Source of the DNA: GCA-003244245 sp050699575
Lineage (GTDB): Bacteria; Actinomycetota; Actinomycetes; Mycobacteriales; Pseudonocardiaceae
DNA: 7,245 nucleotides
Direction: 5' to 3'
Assembly (NCBI GenBank): GCA_050699575.1
Contig: JBOHFG010000436.1
Span: 1-7,245, forward strand
Shown here: positions 1 to 5,904 of the stretch, piece after piece
Layout: each line of letters starts with the position of its first letter
Numbering within the stretch: the first letter of the stretch is position 1
Made by a program: the position numbers and the translations under genes
Notes under the pieces: generated by a model
Databases searched by the model: none
Told to the model about the DNA's origin: nothing
What the model saw: the letters and a program-made list of their open reading frames with translations, nothing else

Positions 1-2
1 CC

Positions 3-74
3 GACCTCGGGATCCCCTCAGCCGACGACATCCGCGGCCACCTGGCCGCGCTCGATCACATAGCGGACGACTGA
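3..74 (+). CDS. 3' end of an unrecognised reading frame (partial, runs off the left edge)
   Basis: An open frame entering from the left edge reads DLGIPSADDIRGHLAALDH, then four more residues, and stops at TGA 72-74. I do not recognise the family. Coding status is supported by comparison with a second copy at 5430-5503. The two share 63 of 74 aligned columns, and the coding differences are mostly conservative (Ile to Val twice, Gly to Ala, plus silent changes), as expected if the sequence was once under protein-level selection. The second copy carries a one-base insertion that breaks this frame. The tail looks like a helical C-terminus (DDIRGHLAALDH). Function unknown; only about 23 residues are visible. 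Confidence 0.35.
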   Translation, partial: DLGIPSADDIRGHLAALDHIADD

Positions 75-149
75 GACTGCTTTGCGGGCGAACGAGATCT
101 ACCTCTACAGCACGTTTTGCGCAGTCCCAGTGAGGTGATCGCTGCGCGT

Positions 150-2026
150 GATCTTGACTCGTGTTTCCGCTGCTCAGGGCAGTTGCAGATCTTCGCTTTT
201 CCTATGATCTAAGACCGAGGCGCCCACCGGGTCAGGTCGAAGATCTCAGCGAGTCGATCTTGTGTGGGTGTGGTTTCGGTGAGCATGCGGCGGGCTTTGG
301 GTCGTCCGCCGGTGGAGGGGTAGATCAGCACGGTTTCTTCGATGCCGGCGAGGGTGTCGAGTAGTTCGCGGACGCTGAGGTGCAGGTCGTGCTGGGCGGC
401 GTGGCGGCGCATCAGGTGGGCGATCTGCAGGGCGAGCACGCAGGTGGAGGTGTGGACGCGGATGTTGTGGTCGGTCGGGTGGTGCATCGGGCTGAAGGAC
501 ACCACGTGGGGGTCTTTGAGCTGGCGGAAGGAGAACTCGGCTTCGGATTGGGAGCGGTAGGCGGCCACCACCTCGGTGATGGGCCAGTCGGGGTGGGCGG
601 TGATCAGCACGCGTTTACCGAAGATTTCTTCTTCCAGGTCGGTGCGGGCATGGTCGTCGATGGTCCAGGTGAGCCGGTGTTCGGGTGGGGTGTCGCCGGT
701 CAGTTCCCAGGTGATGACACGTCTGACCCAGGGATCGCGGGTGATCTGGGTGATCTCGGCTTCGACCTTCGCTTTCGGGCGGCGGGTCTGGCCCCGGGCC
801 AGCACCTCAGCCAGCTCGGACAGTGTCGCGCCCGCCTTGGTCAGGGTCTGGTCGAACCCGCGGGACTGGGCGCAGTGTGCAGGGTGAGTGGGTGAGCACC
901 ACGCGGCGGTCGGCGTCGTAGACCTCGCGGCGGGTATCCAGCGCGGTCAGGCCGTCGAACCGGTCGGTGTCGACGGTGCTGCGGTCGGTGGCGGGACGGG
1001 CGAGCAGGTCCGGGCAGTCTGAGGGCGGCACTGAGCCGACGAATGCCAGCCCGGCGGCGGCCAAGTGGGCGAAGTTGGCGACTGAAGTTCTGTCCGGCGT
1101 CGAACACCACGGTCATCTGCGGTGTTGATGTCACGGTGGCCGTGGCGCCCTCGGGTCCCGCGGTGGCCACCGCGGTGTACCGGGCCACCAGCAGGTCGAT
1201 CATGGTGGCGAACTGGGTGACGTCGGGCCGGTTGCCGGGGTAGGCGTGGGAGATCAGCGGCACCCCGCCATCGCGGGTGACCACCAGGCCCAACCCGACC
1301 AGCCGCAGGTCGGATCGTTTCTGCTTGGCCTTACCCCGCTGGGCGATGGGTGCCTTGGGGTTGGTGGAGTCGAGGTAGGTGGCGAAGTTGGTCATGTCCA
1401 GCGCCAGCGCGGAGATGTCCAGATCGAACACCTCGATCATGCGCAGTGCCAGGCGGTGCTCGATGTTGGCCAGCTCATCCAGGGTGACGGCGTGCATCGC
1501 ATCCCAGAACCTGCGGTGGTCCAGCACCGAGGTGGGGACCTTGATGAACTGGTCGGCGGCGGTGGTCTTCCACCAGTCCGCGAACGCCCGTTTCGAGCAG
1601 GAATCCACTAGCCGATTCAGCGCGGTCAACGCCAGGTGCCCACCGTGGCACCGGCATCCGTCCTGCGGGAACCGGCCACCTCGTCGATCGTCTCGATCAC
1701 GCCCAACCGGGTCAGGATGCCCCACTCGACGGCAAGGCCGCCGAACACCAGATGCCGGGTCCGCTCCGGCAGGATCGCCGTCTCCCGGGCCTCCAGCAGC
1801 GCGGCGATGTCGGCCGCCGATCCCAGGTACCGCTCCGACACCATCTTGGGCTTGCCGTCCACCCACGCCATCTCCCGCAGGTACCAGTACGGCTTCCCGT
1901 TGATCACCTTCTTGTACAGGCTCGCCACACTTTAGGTCACATGACATTGCAAGATCGAAATCAAGTCGACACGCCGAGAATGGCAGGTCAGCCCACCCGG
2001 GAAGATGTCCTCATGACATCAAGATC
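150..2026 (-). mobile_element. IS1634-family insertion sequence, degenerate
   Basis: The element is defined by its transposase pseudogene (209-1928). Boundaries are my estimate. GATCTTGACTCGTG at 150-163 resembles the reverse complement of the sequence at 2012-2026, where GATCTTGA matches exactly and the rest is imperfect, so these are candidate terminal inverted repeats. They would give an element of about 1.88 kb, a plausible size for the family. No clean target-site duplication abuts these ends. IS1634 and the mycobacterial IS1549 are known for unusually long, variable target duplications, so flank comparison with an empty site would be needed. The transposase decay suggests an old insertion that cannot move by itself. 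Confidence 0.45.
209..1928 (-). pseudogene. IS1634-family DDE transposase, broken by several frameshifts
   Basis: The start is GTG at 1928 (MASLYKKVINGKPYWYLRE) and the stop is TAG at 209-211, about 570 residues, normal for the family. The reading frame changes repeatedly. Near 1634-1641 (after GATVGT, before LALTALNR) a base is missing. At 1085-1086 one base is extra; removing it restores DAGQNSVANFAHLAAAG. At 882-887 and again at 868-870 indels disrupt THS..TLHTAQSRGFDQT. All three catalytic acids are still encoded: Asp in LALDMTNF (1396-1398), Asp in VVFDAGQN (1099-1101), and Glu in the YRSQSEAEFSFRQLK signature (536-538). The whole length can be followed by homology, so decay is by small indels rather than deletion. 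Four indels make programmed frameshifting or sequencing error an unlikely explanation for all of them. Confidence 0.93.
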
Positions 2027-2029
2027 GAA
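1940..2029. repeat. Direct repeat pair at the 5' end of the insertion sequence
   Basis: CATGACATTGCAAGATCGAA (1940-1959) is repeated as CATGACATCAAGATCGAA (2012-2029), identical apart from two extra bases in the first copy. Repeated motifs in the terminal region of an insertion sequence often serve as transposase binding sites. The outer copy includes the candidate terminal inverted repeat. The inner copy lies 12 bases upstream of the transposase GTG, so transposase binding there could also repress its own expression; that role is inferred. Confidence 0.5.
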
Positions 2030-2030
2030 C

Positions 2031-2401
2031 TAGCCCGGAAACTGGGGCTAGGCGAGGTGATCGCACTGGATGGCGTCGGTAGTGGTGGCGAGCTGACAAT
2101 GCCGGCGGTGCGGTGTGACCGGTCAAGTGTCGAATACTCGCGCTGCCAACCGTGACGCGTGCGCGCACCTGATCACGCTCGTCCGGACCTGACCGCGGCC
2201 GAGGGTGCTCCGGGGCGTCTGACCAGGCGATCAAAGAAGAGGTGATTACTACGCCACGACTTTGACGATGCCTGTGAGGACGGGGGCAGCATGGCGATTG
2301 GTCTAGATAAAATATGAACGAGTGTTGGGCCCGCCGACAGAGTCTCGATCCGGATGTTGGTCGCAGCGGCCAGGCTGTGGCATTGCGGGTGCACCAACTG
2401 G
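2031..2401. other. Region between insertion sequence and response regulator; no convincing gene
   Basis: I see no supported gene here. A plus-strand frame at 2018-2155 reads IKIELARKLGLGEVIALDGV and onward to a stop, with no start codon. It could be a fragment of a gene cut by the insertion, but it is not recognisable. An AT-rich spot (TAGATAAAATATGAA, about 2304-2318) resembles a -10 region on either strand but has no -35 partner I can defend. Minus-strand frames through 2173-2397 have low-information composition and no family resemblance. A weak stem-loop close to the response regulator stop is listed separately. Confidence 0.4.
2356..2398 (-). terminator. Possible stem-loop just after the response regulator gene
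   Basis: On the minus strand, three bases after the TAA stop (2402-2404), GTTGGTGCA (2398-2390) can pair with TGC-ACCAAC (2365-2356), leaving one base bulged. The loop is about 24 bases and no T-tract follows, so this is at best a weak terminator or an mRNA-end structure. Confidence 0.25.
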
Positions 2402-3079
2402 TTACCGGAACGGGGGCTGGATGAACCCGGTTTGGTAGGCGGCGGCCACTACTTGGGCTTTCTCCCGAACCCCGAGTTTCATCATCATTCGAGCAAGGTG
2501 TGTTTTGACGGCGGCTTCGCTGATGAACAGCTTGATGGCGACATCGGCGTTGGGCAGGCCTCGGGCTATCAGGGTAAGGACTTCCCGCTCGCGGAGGGTT
2601 AGCTGGACCATCTCCGTTGGTGTGGGTGTGTGCTGATTAGGTCGGGCGCTGAATTCGTCGATGAGCCGGCGGGTGACCGCCGGGCCCAGCCAGGCATCGC
2701 CGGCAGCCACCGCGCGGATCGCGGCGGTGATATCGGTGGGTGCGGCGTCTTTGAGCAGGAAACCCGAGGCACCGGCCCGCAGCGCGGCGTAAACGGCCTC
2801 ATCGATCTGGAAGGCCGTGAGGATAATGACCGCTATGAGCTGGCCGTTCTGCGTGGTCAGACCCTCATTGATGATGGCGCGGGTGGCAGCGATGCCGTCG
2901 GTGCCCGGCATGCGGACATCCATCAGGACGACATCCGGTCGCTGGGCGCGGACCTGGGTGAGGGCCTCCTGGCCATCGGCAGCTTCGCCGACGACGGCGA
3001 TGTCGTCCTCGGCGTTGACAATCATGGCGATGCCGGCTCGGACCAGCGGTTGGTCATCGACTACCACGACTCGGATCAC
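2402..3079 (-). CDS. NarL/LuxR-family response regulator
   Basis: A DNA-binding response regulator of 225 residues, full length for the NarL family. The receiver domain (about 1-120) has acidic residues D8 and D9, phospho-acceptor D54 in VVLMDVRMPGTDG, T88 in ILTAF and K110 in GFLLKDA, so the phosphorylation chemistry looks intact. The C-terminal LuxR-type helix-turn-helix (about 158-215) reads LTLREREVLTLIARGLPNAD, then a recognition region around SEAAVKTHLARMMMKLG. The GTG start at 3079 is supported by a strong ribosome site GGAAGG (3092-3087) seven bases upstream. It lies 32 bases after the kinase stop and is the last gene of the minus-strand operon. It is expected to be phosphorylated by the neighbouring kinase and to bind inverted-repeat DNA as a dimer. 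The TGATGTA/TACATCA array upstream of the operon is a reasonable candidate target, which is inference. Confidence 0.96.
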   Translation of the reverse strand: MIRVVVVDDQPLVRAGIAMIVNAEDDIAVVGEAADGQEALTQVRAQRPDVVLMDVRMPGTDGIAATRAIINEGLTTQNGQLIAVIILTAFQIDEAVYAALRAGASGFLLKDAAPTDITAAIRAVAAGDAWLGPAVTRRLIDEFSARPNQHTPTPTEMVQLTLREREVLTLIARGLPNADVAIKLFISEAAVKTHLARMMMKLGVREKAQVVAAAYQTGFIQPPFR

Positions 3080-3086
3080 GCTGATA

Positions 3087-3092
3087 CCTTCC
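3087..3092 (-). promoter_or_regulatory. Ribosome binding site of the response regulator
   Basis: GGAAGG on the minus strand, seven bases before the GTG at 3079. It decides the GTG start over any internal ATG and implies that the regulator is translated independently of the kinase, whose stop lies upstream at 3112-3114. Confidence 0.75.
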
Positions 3093-3111
3093 TTTGATTG
3101 ATCCTGCGCTT

Positions 3112-4371
3112 TTAGCTCGAGGCATGGTGCAGGTGGCTATTGGTGGTTGAGGAGTATCCGCTGGGCGGTGTCAGCAATGGAAGAGTCGTGGTCAGCTGGT
3201 AGCCACCGTGGTGATGAGGTCCTGCGTGCATGTACCCACCGACTGCTTGGGCCCGCGCGCGCAGGCCCACCAGGCCGCGACCGCCGGGGAACGCCTGCTC
3301 GCGGTGTGCCTGCGCAACGTTGATGTCGTTGTCGATCTGGATGCGCAGGCTGTGGGCTTTCCAGACTATTCGCAGCTGCGGGTGGGAGTTCATGCCGGCG
3401 TGTTTGAGGACGTTGGTCAGACCTTCCTGAACAATCCTGTACGCGGCGAGGTCGATGCTCGGGTCCAGGTCGCGTGGGATGCCTTCACAGTGGACGGTGA
3501 CTGGCATTCCGGTGTCTCGCAGCGAGGTGAGCAGCTTGGGCATATCAGTTAGCCCGGGTTGCGGCCCGAGTTCGCCGAGGTCCGCGGTGTGATCACTGGG
3601 GCCGCCGGCCTCGAGTACCCCGAGTAGGCGTCGTAGCTCAGCCATCGCCTGTTTTCCGGTGGTCTCGATATTTGCCAGTGACTGGATGACCTGGGCGAAG
3701 TTGGTATGGGCGACCCGGGCCGCCCCGGCGGCCTGTAAGACGATCGCGGTCACTGCGTGGGAGACAATGTCGTGGAGTTCTCGGGCGATTCTACTGCGCT
3801 CGGCGGTCACCGCATCCCGGACTGTTTCCCGCTCGCTCTCCAGGCGTTGGACATGAAACTGGTTAGCCCGGGTTGCGCGGCCCGCCGCCCACGCTCCAAC
3901 GGTCACGATGACCAGAATTATCGCATTGGGAATGGTCGACTGGAGCTGCATGGCAGGATCATGCCAGACTCTGAACGCTACGGTGGCGTTGAGCCCAATG
4001 GGAACGGTAGACGCGAGTAATGCCCGCAGGGTGGTCTTCTTGTGGCAGTGGACGGCGACCGCGTGCAACGCAACGGGGATTCCTATGACCGGGGCGTAAA
4101 GAGGCATGATCGGCCATGCGGCTACAGTGAGAATCCACTGGGTAGTGAAGACGATCGTCGGTGCCTTGTCGCGCCAGGCCAGCGGCACGAGCACGGCCAG
4201 CGCGTAGAGCCACACCGGGATCAACGAAGGTTTGGTCGCCACGTGAGCCAGCTCGAGCCACGCGGAGAAAAAGAAAAAATTGAAGACAAAAAGTGCTGGA
4301 AACAGTAACGCGTCCCGTTTTGCTGATGGTGTCATGTGGACACCGCTCGGTATCCACCCTGGAATTCTCAT
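3112..4371 (-). CDS. NarL-type (HisKA_3) membrane sensor histidine kinase
   Basis: A sensor kinase of 419 residues. The N-terminal half is membrane: hydrophobic segments at about 21-41 (with an FNFFFFSAW run), 51-66, 72-90, 92-108, 117-134 and 146-163, giving five or six helices and no sizeable extracellular domain. The dimerisation domain carries the phospho-acceptor H200 in ERSRIARELHDIVSHAV. The ATPase domain has the N-box around N320 in RIVQEGLTNVLKHA, an IDND motif at 347-350 and a glycine-rich loop GGRGLVGLRARA at 363-374. Architecture and motifs match kinases paired with LuxR-type regulators. The ATG at 4371 is preceded by AAGGGA five bases upstream; a second ATG at 4335 lacks as good a site. 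Kinases with such a membrane domain often sense lipid-envelope stress, peptides or small molecules. The tiny coupled peptide gene just ahead is a candidate partner, which is inference. It transfers phosphate to the regulator at 2402-3079. Confidence 0.96.
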   Translation of the reverse strand: MRIPGWIPSGVHMTPSAKRDALLFPALFVFNFFFFSAWLELAHVATKPSLIPVWLYALAVLVPLAWRDKAPTIVFTTQWILTVAAWPIMPLYAPVIGIPVALHAVAVHCHKKTTLRALLASTVPIGLNATVAFRVWHDPAMQLQSTIPNAIILVIVTVGAWAAGRATRANQFHVQRLESERETVRDAVTAERSRIARELHDIVSHAVTAIVLQAAGAARVAHTNFAQVIQSLANIETTGKQAMAELRRLLGVLEAGGPSDHTADLGELGPQPGLTDMPKLLTSLRDTGMPVTVHCEGIPRDLDPSIDLAAYRIVQEGLTNVLKHAGMNSHPQLRIVWKAHSLRIQIDNDINVAQAHREQAFPGGRGLVGLRARAQAVGGYMHAGPHHHGGYQLTTTLPLLTPPSGYSSTTNSHLHHASS

Positions 4372-4396
4372 CGATTTCCCTTGCGGTGATGAATAG

Positions 4397-4477
4397 TCAG
4401 AAGTTTTTCTTGGTCGCTGCCCTCATTGCTGCTAGCATTCCTGCTGTCCGAACTGCGCCAGCAACCATGAAAATCAT
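4397..4477 (-). CDS. 26-residue cationic hydrophobic peptide, coupled to the upstream gene
   Basis: A tiny frame from ATG 4475-4477 to TGA 4397-4399. It begins MIFMVAGAVRTAGML and ends AATKKNF, with five Met, many Ala, four basic residues (R10, R19, K23, K24) and no acidic ones. Its first base pairs form an ATGA overlap with the stop of the 108-residue gene (4474-4476), a classic sign of translational coupling. A GAGGTGG ribosome site lies seven to eight bases before the ATG. The kinase ATG follows 25 bases after its stop. The composition resembles small membrane-active or amphipathic peptides; no family is recognised. It could be a signal sensed by the kinase, a small membrane partner, or merely a leader that couples translation of the kinase to the gene above. 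The overlap and ribosome site are seen directly; expression and role are inference. Confidence 0.5.
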   Translation of the reverse strand: MIFMVAGAVRTAGMLAAMRAATKKNF

Positions 4478-4800
4478 GTCCCATCCACCTCGGATCGTCC
4501 CTGTTCCTGCCTGTAAGGGCAAGACGCCCGGTTTCTGTTGACGCTCAAGCACTCAGTCGTCGTTCCGATATACCCGTCCCGTCCGGACAGTGGACTCGCG
4601 CAGTGCGGGCATTCGCCCCACTGCCCTCGTGCGGTGCGAATGCCCGACCACTGCTCGTTCAGCTTGCGGTACTCCTCGGTTGGCTGGCGAAGCTTGGACA
4701 GTGAGGTCATGATGGCCCGGGCCACTTTGAGTAGCAGCCAGAGGCAGACCAGCCCGCCCACCACCAACACCTGCAGAGTCACCGTCAGCTGCACAGTCAC
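4474..4800 (-). CDS. Small single-pass membrane protein with zinc-ribbon-like tail
   Basis: A protein of 108 residues of unrecognised family. Residues 8-30 (TLQVLVVGGLVCLWLLLKVA) form one transmembrane helix, followed by basic residues (K25, R28, K36, R38) that predict a cytoplasmic C-terminus. The tail has a charged helical stretch (TEEYRKLNEQW, 41-51), then CPHC at 64-67 and two further cysteines at C84 and C94, a spacing that could make a small zinc-binding ribbon, although the second pair is not a CxxC. The GTG start at 4800 has GGAG seven bases upstream. The stop overlaps the ATG of the 26-residue peptide gene (ATGA), so the two should be translated together, with the kinase and regulator downstream. 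It may be an accessory to the sensor complex; that is inferred only from gene order. Confidence 0.7.
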   Translation of the reverse strand: MTVQLTVTLQVLVVGGLVCLWLLLKVARAIMTSLSKLRQPTEEYRKLNEQWSGIRTARGQWGECPHCASPLSGRDGYIGTTTECLSVNRNRASCPYRQEQGRSEVDGT

Positions 4801-4812
4801 CGTGCTCCGCGG

Positions 4813-4950
4813 TCAGTACCGCCACGGTGCGCCCCCGGGCCACGACACACCGGCCGTGGCCCGGGGAAGCGCGACGCGCTCCGGTGAGAAGTCGACATGA
4901 TCCTCTGCCCCCTTCAACGGGTGCCCCGGTTTGAAGACATGAGCTGGCAT
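4813..4950 (-). CDS. Possible 45-residue leader ORF at the head of the operon
   Basis: A frame from ATG 4948-4950 to TGA 4813-4815 begins MPAHVFKPGHPLKGAEDHV and ends GGAPWRY. It stops 12 bases before the GTG of the 108-residue gene, and roughly three quarters of its codons end in G or C, as in real genes of this GC content. Against it: the only AGG-like sequence abuts the ATG with no spacing, no family is recognised, and the composition (many Pro, Gly, Ala) is unremarkable. It could be a leaderless or weakly translated leader between the palindromic array and the operon, or simply the 5' untranslated region. Confidence 0.25.
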   Translation of the reverse strand: MPAHVFKPGHPLKGAEDHVDFSPERVALPRATAGVSWPGGAPWRY

Positions 4951-4958
4951 ACCTAGTT

Positions 4959-5045
4959 TGATGTAGTCTGAACGTTGAAGTACATCAGATGGCGTAGTCT
5001 GACATACGTCATCTGATGTAGTCAACTAGTACATCATTTGATGTA
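4959..5045. promoter_or_regulatory. Nested palindrome array of TGATGTA/TACATCA motifs (operator or resolution site)
   Basis: Five exact copies of one 7-mer alternate in orientation: TGATGTA at 4959, TACATCA at 4981, TGATGTA at 5014, TACATCA at 5030, TGATGTA at 5039 (first bases). The core 4981-5020 is a 40-bp dyad: TACATCAGATG pairs perfectly with CATCTGATGTA, then one G-T mismatch, then CGTA with TACG, around an 8-base centre. Outside this, GTTGA (4974-4978) faces TCAAC (5022-5026), and TGATGTA 4959 faces TACATCA 5030. The last pair (5030-5045) is a 16-bp palindrome with a TT centre. The first TGATGTA/TACATCA pair spans 29 bp, close to the size of a resolvase dimer site. The array sits between the divergent two-component operon and the serine recombinase remnant, so it may be a res-type site, an operator, or both. 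Confidence 0.7.
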
Positions 5046-5051
5046 GTTGAT

Positions 5052-5345
5052 TTGGCCGCAGCCATGGAGTAGCCACGAGTTCGGCGACACCCTCGCGGTG
5101 TGGAAGTTTGATCGCCTCGGCCGATCGGTCAAGGAGATCCTGACCCTCGCTGAAGAGCTGCACGACCGCGAGGTCGGCCTACGCTCCCTGACCGGGGCCC
5201 TCGCCGGCACCTACACCCCGACCGGGGAGGGCAAGTTCTTCTTCACGATCATGGCCACGTTCGCCGAACTCGAACGAGGTATCGTCCATCTGCTCACAAT
5301 GGCCGGGGCTCGACGCGGCCTGCGCCCAAGACCGCGTCGGCGGGC
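5052..5345 (+). pseudogene. Serine recombinase (resolvase/invertase) remnant, truncated at both ends
   Basis: The clear part is 5080-5306: FGDTLAVWKFDRLGRSVKEI, then a stretch ending LTGALAGTYTPTGEGKFFFT and FAELERGIVH..TMAG. These are hallmarks of the middle and end of a small serine recombinase catalytic domain (the DRLGRS motif, the TPTGE loop and the start of helix E). The first ~50 residues with the nucleophilic serine are missing. A degraded trace before 5080 (LAAAME, TAG at 5070-5072, then a frame change) may be the adjoining part. After TMAG an extra G in GGGG (about 5303-5306) shifts the frame; the corrected frame continues LDAACAQDRVGGRPAS to about 5345. Beyond that the usual helix-turn-helix is absent. 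It cannot be active. It directly abuts the palindromic array, so the lost N-terminus suggests a deletion ending near 5050. Confidence 0.88.
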
Positions 5346-5595
5346 GTCCAGCGTCATGGACTCTCGGCACCAGCCCCAACAGTCATATTCTGTGGTTTTT
5401 CTGCGCTTGGATCTGGTACTACACCGGCTTCGGGGTCCCCTGAAGCCGACGACGTCCGCGCTCACCTGGCTGCGCTCGATCACGCAGCGGACGCCGGAGA
5501 CTGGTCAGACGATGGAATGCCTTCAGGAATATCCCCGAGAGGAAGGGAGCCGGCTCGCGATTCGGGTGATCGCCGCCGAGCATCGCATCAGCGGC
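5346..5595. other. Non-coding junk between recombinase remnant and XRE gene
   Basis: Apart from the repeat copy at 5430-5503 I find no gene here. The plus-strand frame open across this stretch and through the XRE gene (to 5865) has no coherent protein beyond the recombinase part. After the repeat the copy-derived frame continues GDWSDDGMPSG for some tens of codons with no recognisable content. No toxin-like frame follows the XRE gene on the minus strand. Confidence 0.5.
5430..5503 (+). repeat. Second copy of the sequence at the left edge (7-79)
   Basis: This stretch aligns with bases 7-79 at 63 of 74 columns (about 85%), in the same orientation 5.4 kb away. Longest shared blocks are GCGCTCGATCAC (12 bases), GCCGACGAC (9) and AGCGGACG (8). 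Relative to the first copy it has one extra A in CCCCTGAAGCC (about 5443), which breaks the frame. After that base the frame reads DDVRAHLAALDHAADAGDW, parallel to DDIRGHLAALDHIADD in the first copy. Similarity ends just past 5503. It lies between the recombinase remnant and the XRE gene, so two diverged copies of one gene tail flank the insertion sequence, the two-component operon and the recombinase. Confidence 0.85.
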
Positions 5596-5898
5596 TCAGG
5601 CTGTGTCGCGGAACCCGAAGGCTTGCGGGGTGATCTCGATACTGAAGTCGATGCCGATGCCTCGGGCGAGCCGGGCGAGGGTGGCCAGAGAAGGTTCGTA
5701 GGCCCCGGCCTCCAACCGGGCGATGACAGTCTGGTGCATCACGAGCTGTCGGGCCAGGGCGGTCTGGGACAATCCGTGGTCCGTGCGGTAACGAATCAAC
5801 CGCATGGCGACGACGTGCGCGAGCGCGGTGCGCTCATGCTCACGAAGTACCTCGGGATCGCGTAGCTCGGCAGCCGCGATCTGCTGTGCAGTGGCCAC
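5596..5898 (-). CDS. XRE-family (HigA-like) helix-turn-helix regulator
   Basis: A protein of 100 residues, GTG start at 5898 and TGA stop at 5596-5598. An N-terminal helix (ELRDPEVLREHERTALAH, 11-28) leads into a Cro/C1-type helix-turn-helix at about 33-86, with GLSQTALARQLVMHQTVIAR as the two DNA-contacting helices and EPSLATLARLARGIG after them. This arrangement matches solitary or antitoxin XRE proteins of the HigA type. It most likely binds its own promoter as a dimer. No ribosome site precedes the GTG; instead a -10-like TATCGT ends six bases upstream, so the transcript is probably leaderless. No RelE/HigB-type toxin lies on either side (the flanks are remnants and a hairpin), so it is an orphan here. 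It could be a surviving antitoxin or a simple repressor. Confidence 0.88.
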   Translation of the reverse strand: MATAQQIAAAELRDPEVLREHERTALAHVVAMRLIRYRTDHGLSQTALARQLVMHQTVIARLEAGAYEPSLATLARLARGIGIDFSIEITPQAFGFRDTA

Positions 5899-5904
5899 CT
5901 ACAA

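Noticed and set aside
380..895. 171-codon plus-strand open frame
   Set aside because: Antisense to the transposase; Gly/Val-rich low-information protein typical of a shadow frame in GC-rich DNA.
1634..1641. Programmed ribosomal frameshift in the transposase
   Set aside because: No slippery heptamer is evident, the family is not known for frameshifting at this position, and several further indels downstream point to decay.
841..1947. 368-codon minus-strand frame as an intact transposase
   Set aside because: Its first ~100 residues and its tail are out-of-frame readings; only the middle (about 1635-1087) is real transposase sequence.
2173..2397. Minus-strand frame of 74 codons after the response regulator
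   Set aside because: No family resemblance, no ribosome site that decides a start, and composition not gene-like.
4389..4541. Plus-strand frame starting MNSQKFFLVAALIAASIPA with a signal-peptide-like start and two late cysteines
   Set aside because: It lies antisense to the ATGA-coupled 26-aa gene and to the end of the 108-aa gene, lacks a ribosome site, and starts 18 bases from the kinase start on the other strand. The hydrophobic look is likely a by-product of the Ala/Met-rich minus strand. Conservation data could revive it.
4959..5045. CRISPR-like array
   Set aside because: The repeats are 7-mers in alternating orientation with irregular spacing, not direct repeats with uniform spacers.
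5047..5865. 272-codon plus-strand frame as one intact recombinase
   Set aside because: Only about 5080-5306 matches the family; the rest is frame-shifted, covers a repeat and runs antisense to the XRE gene.
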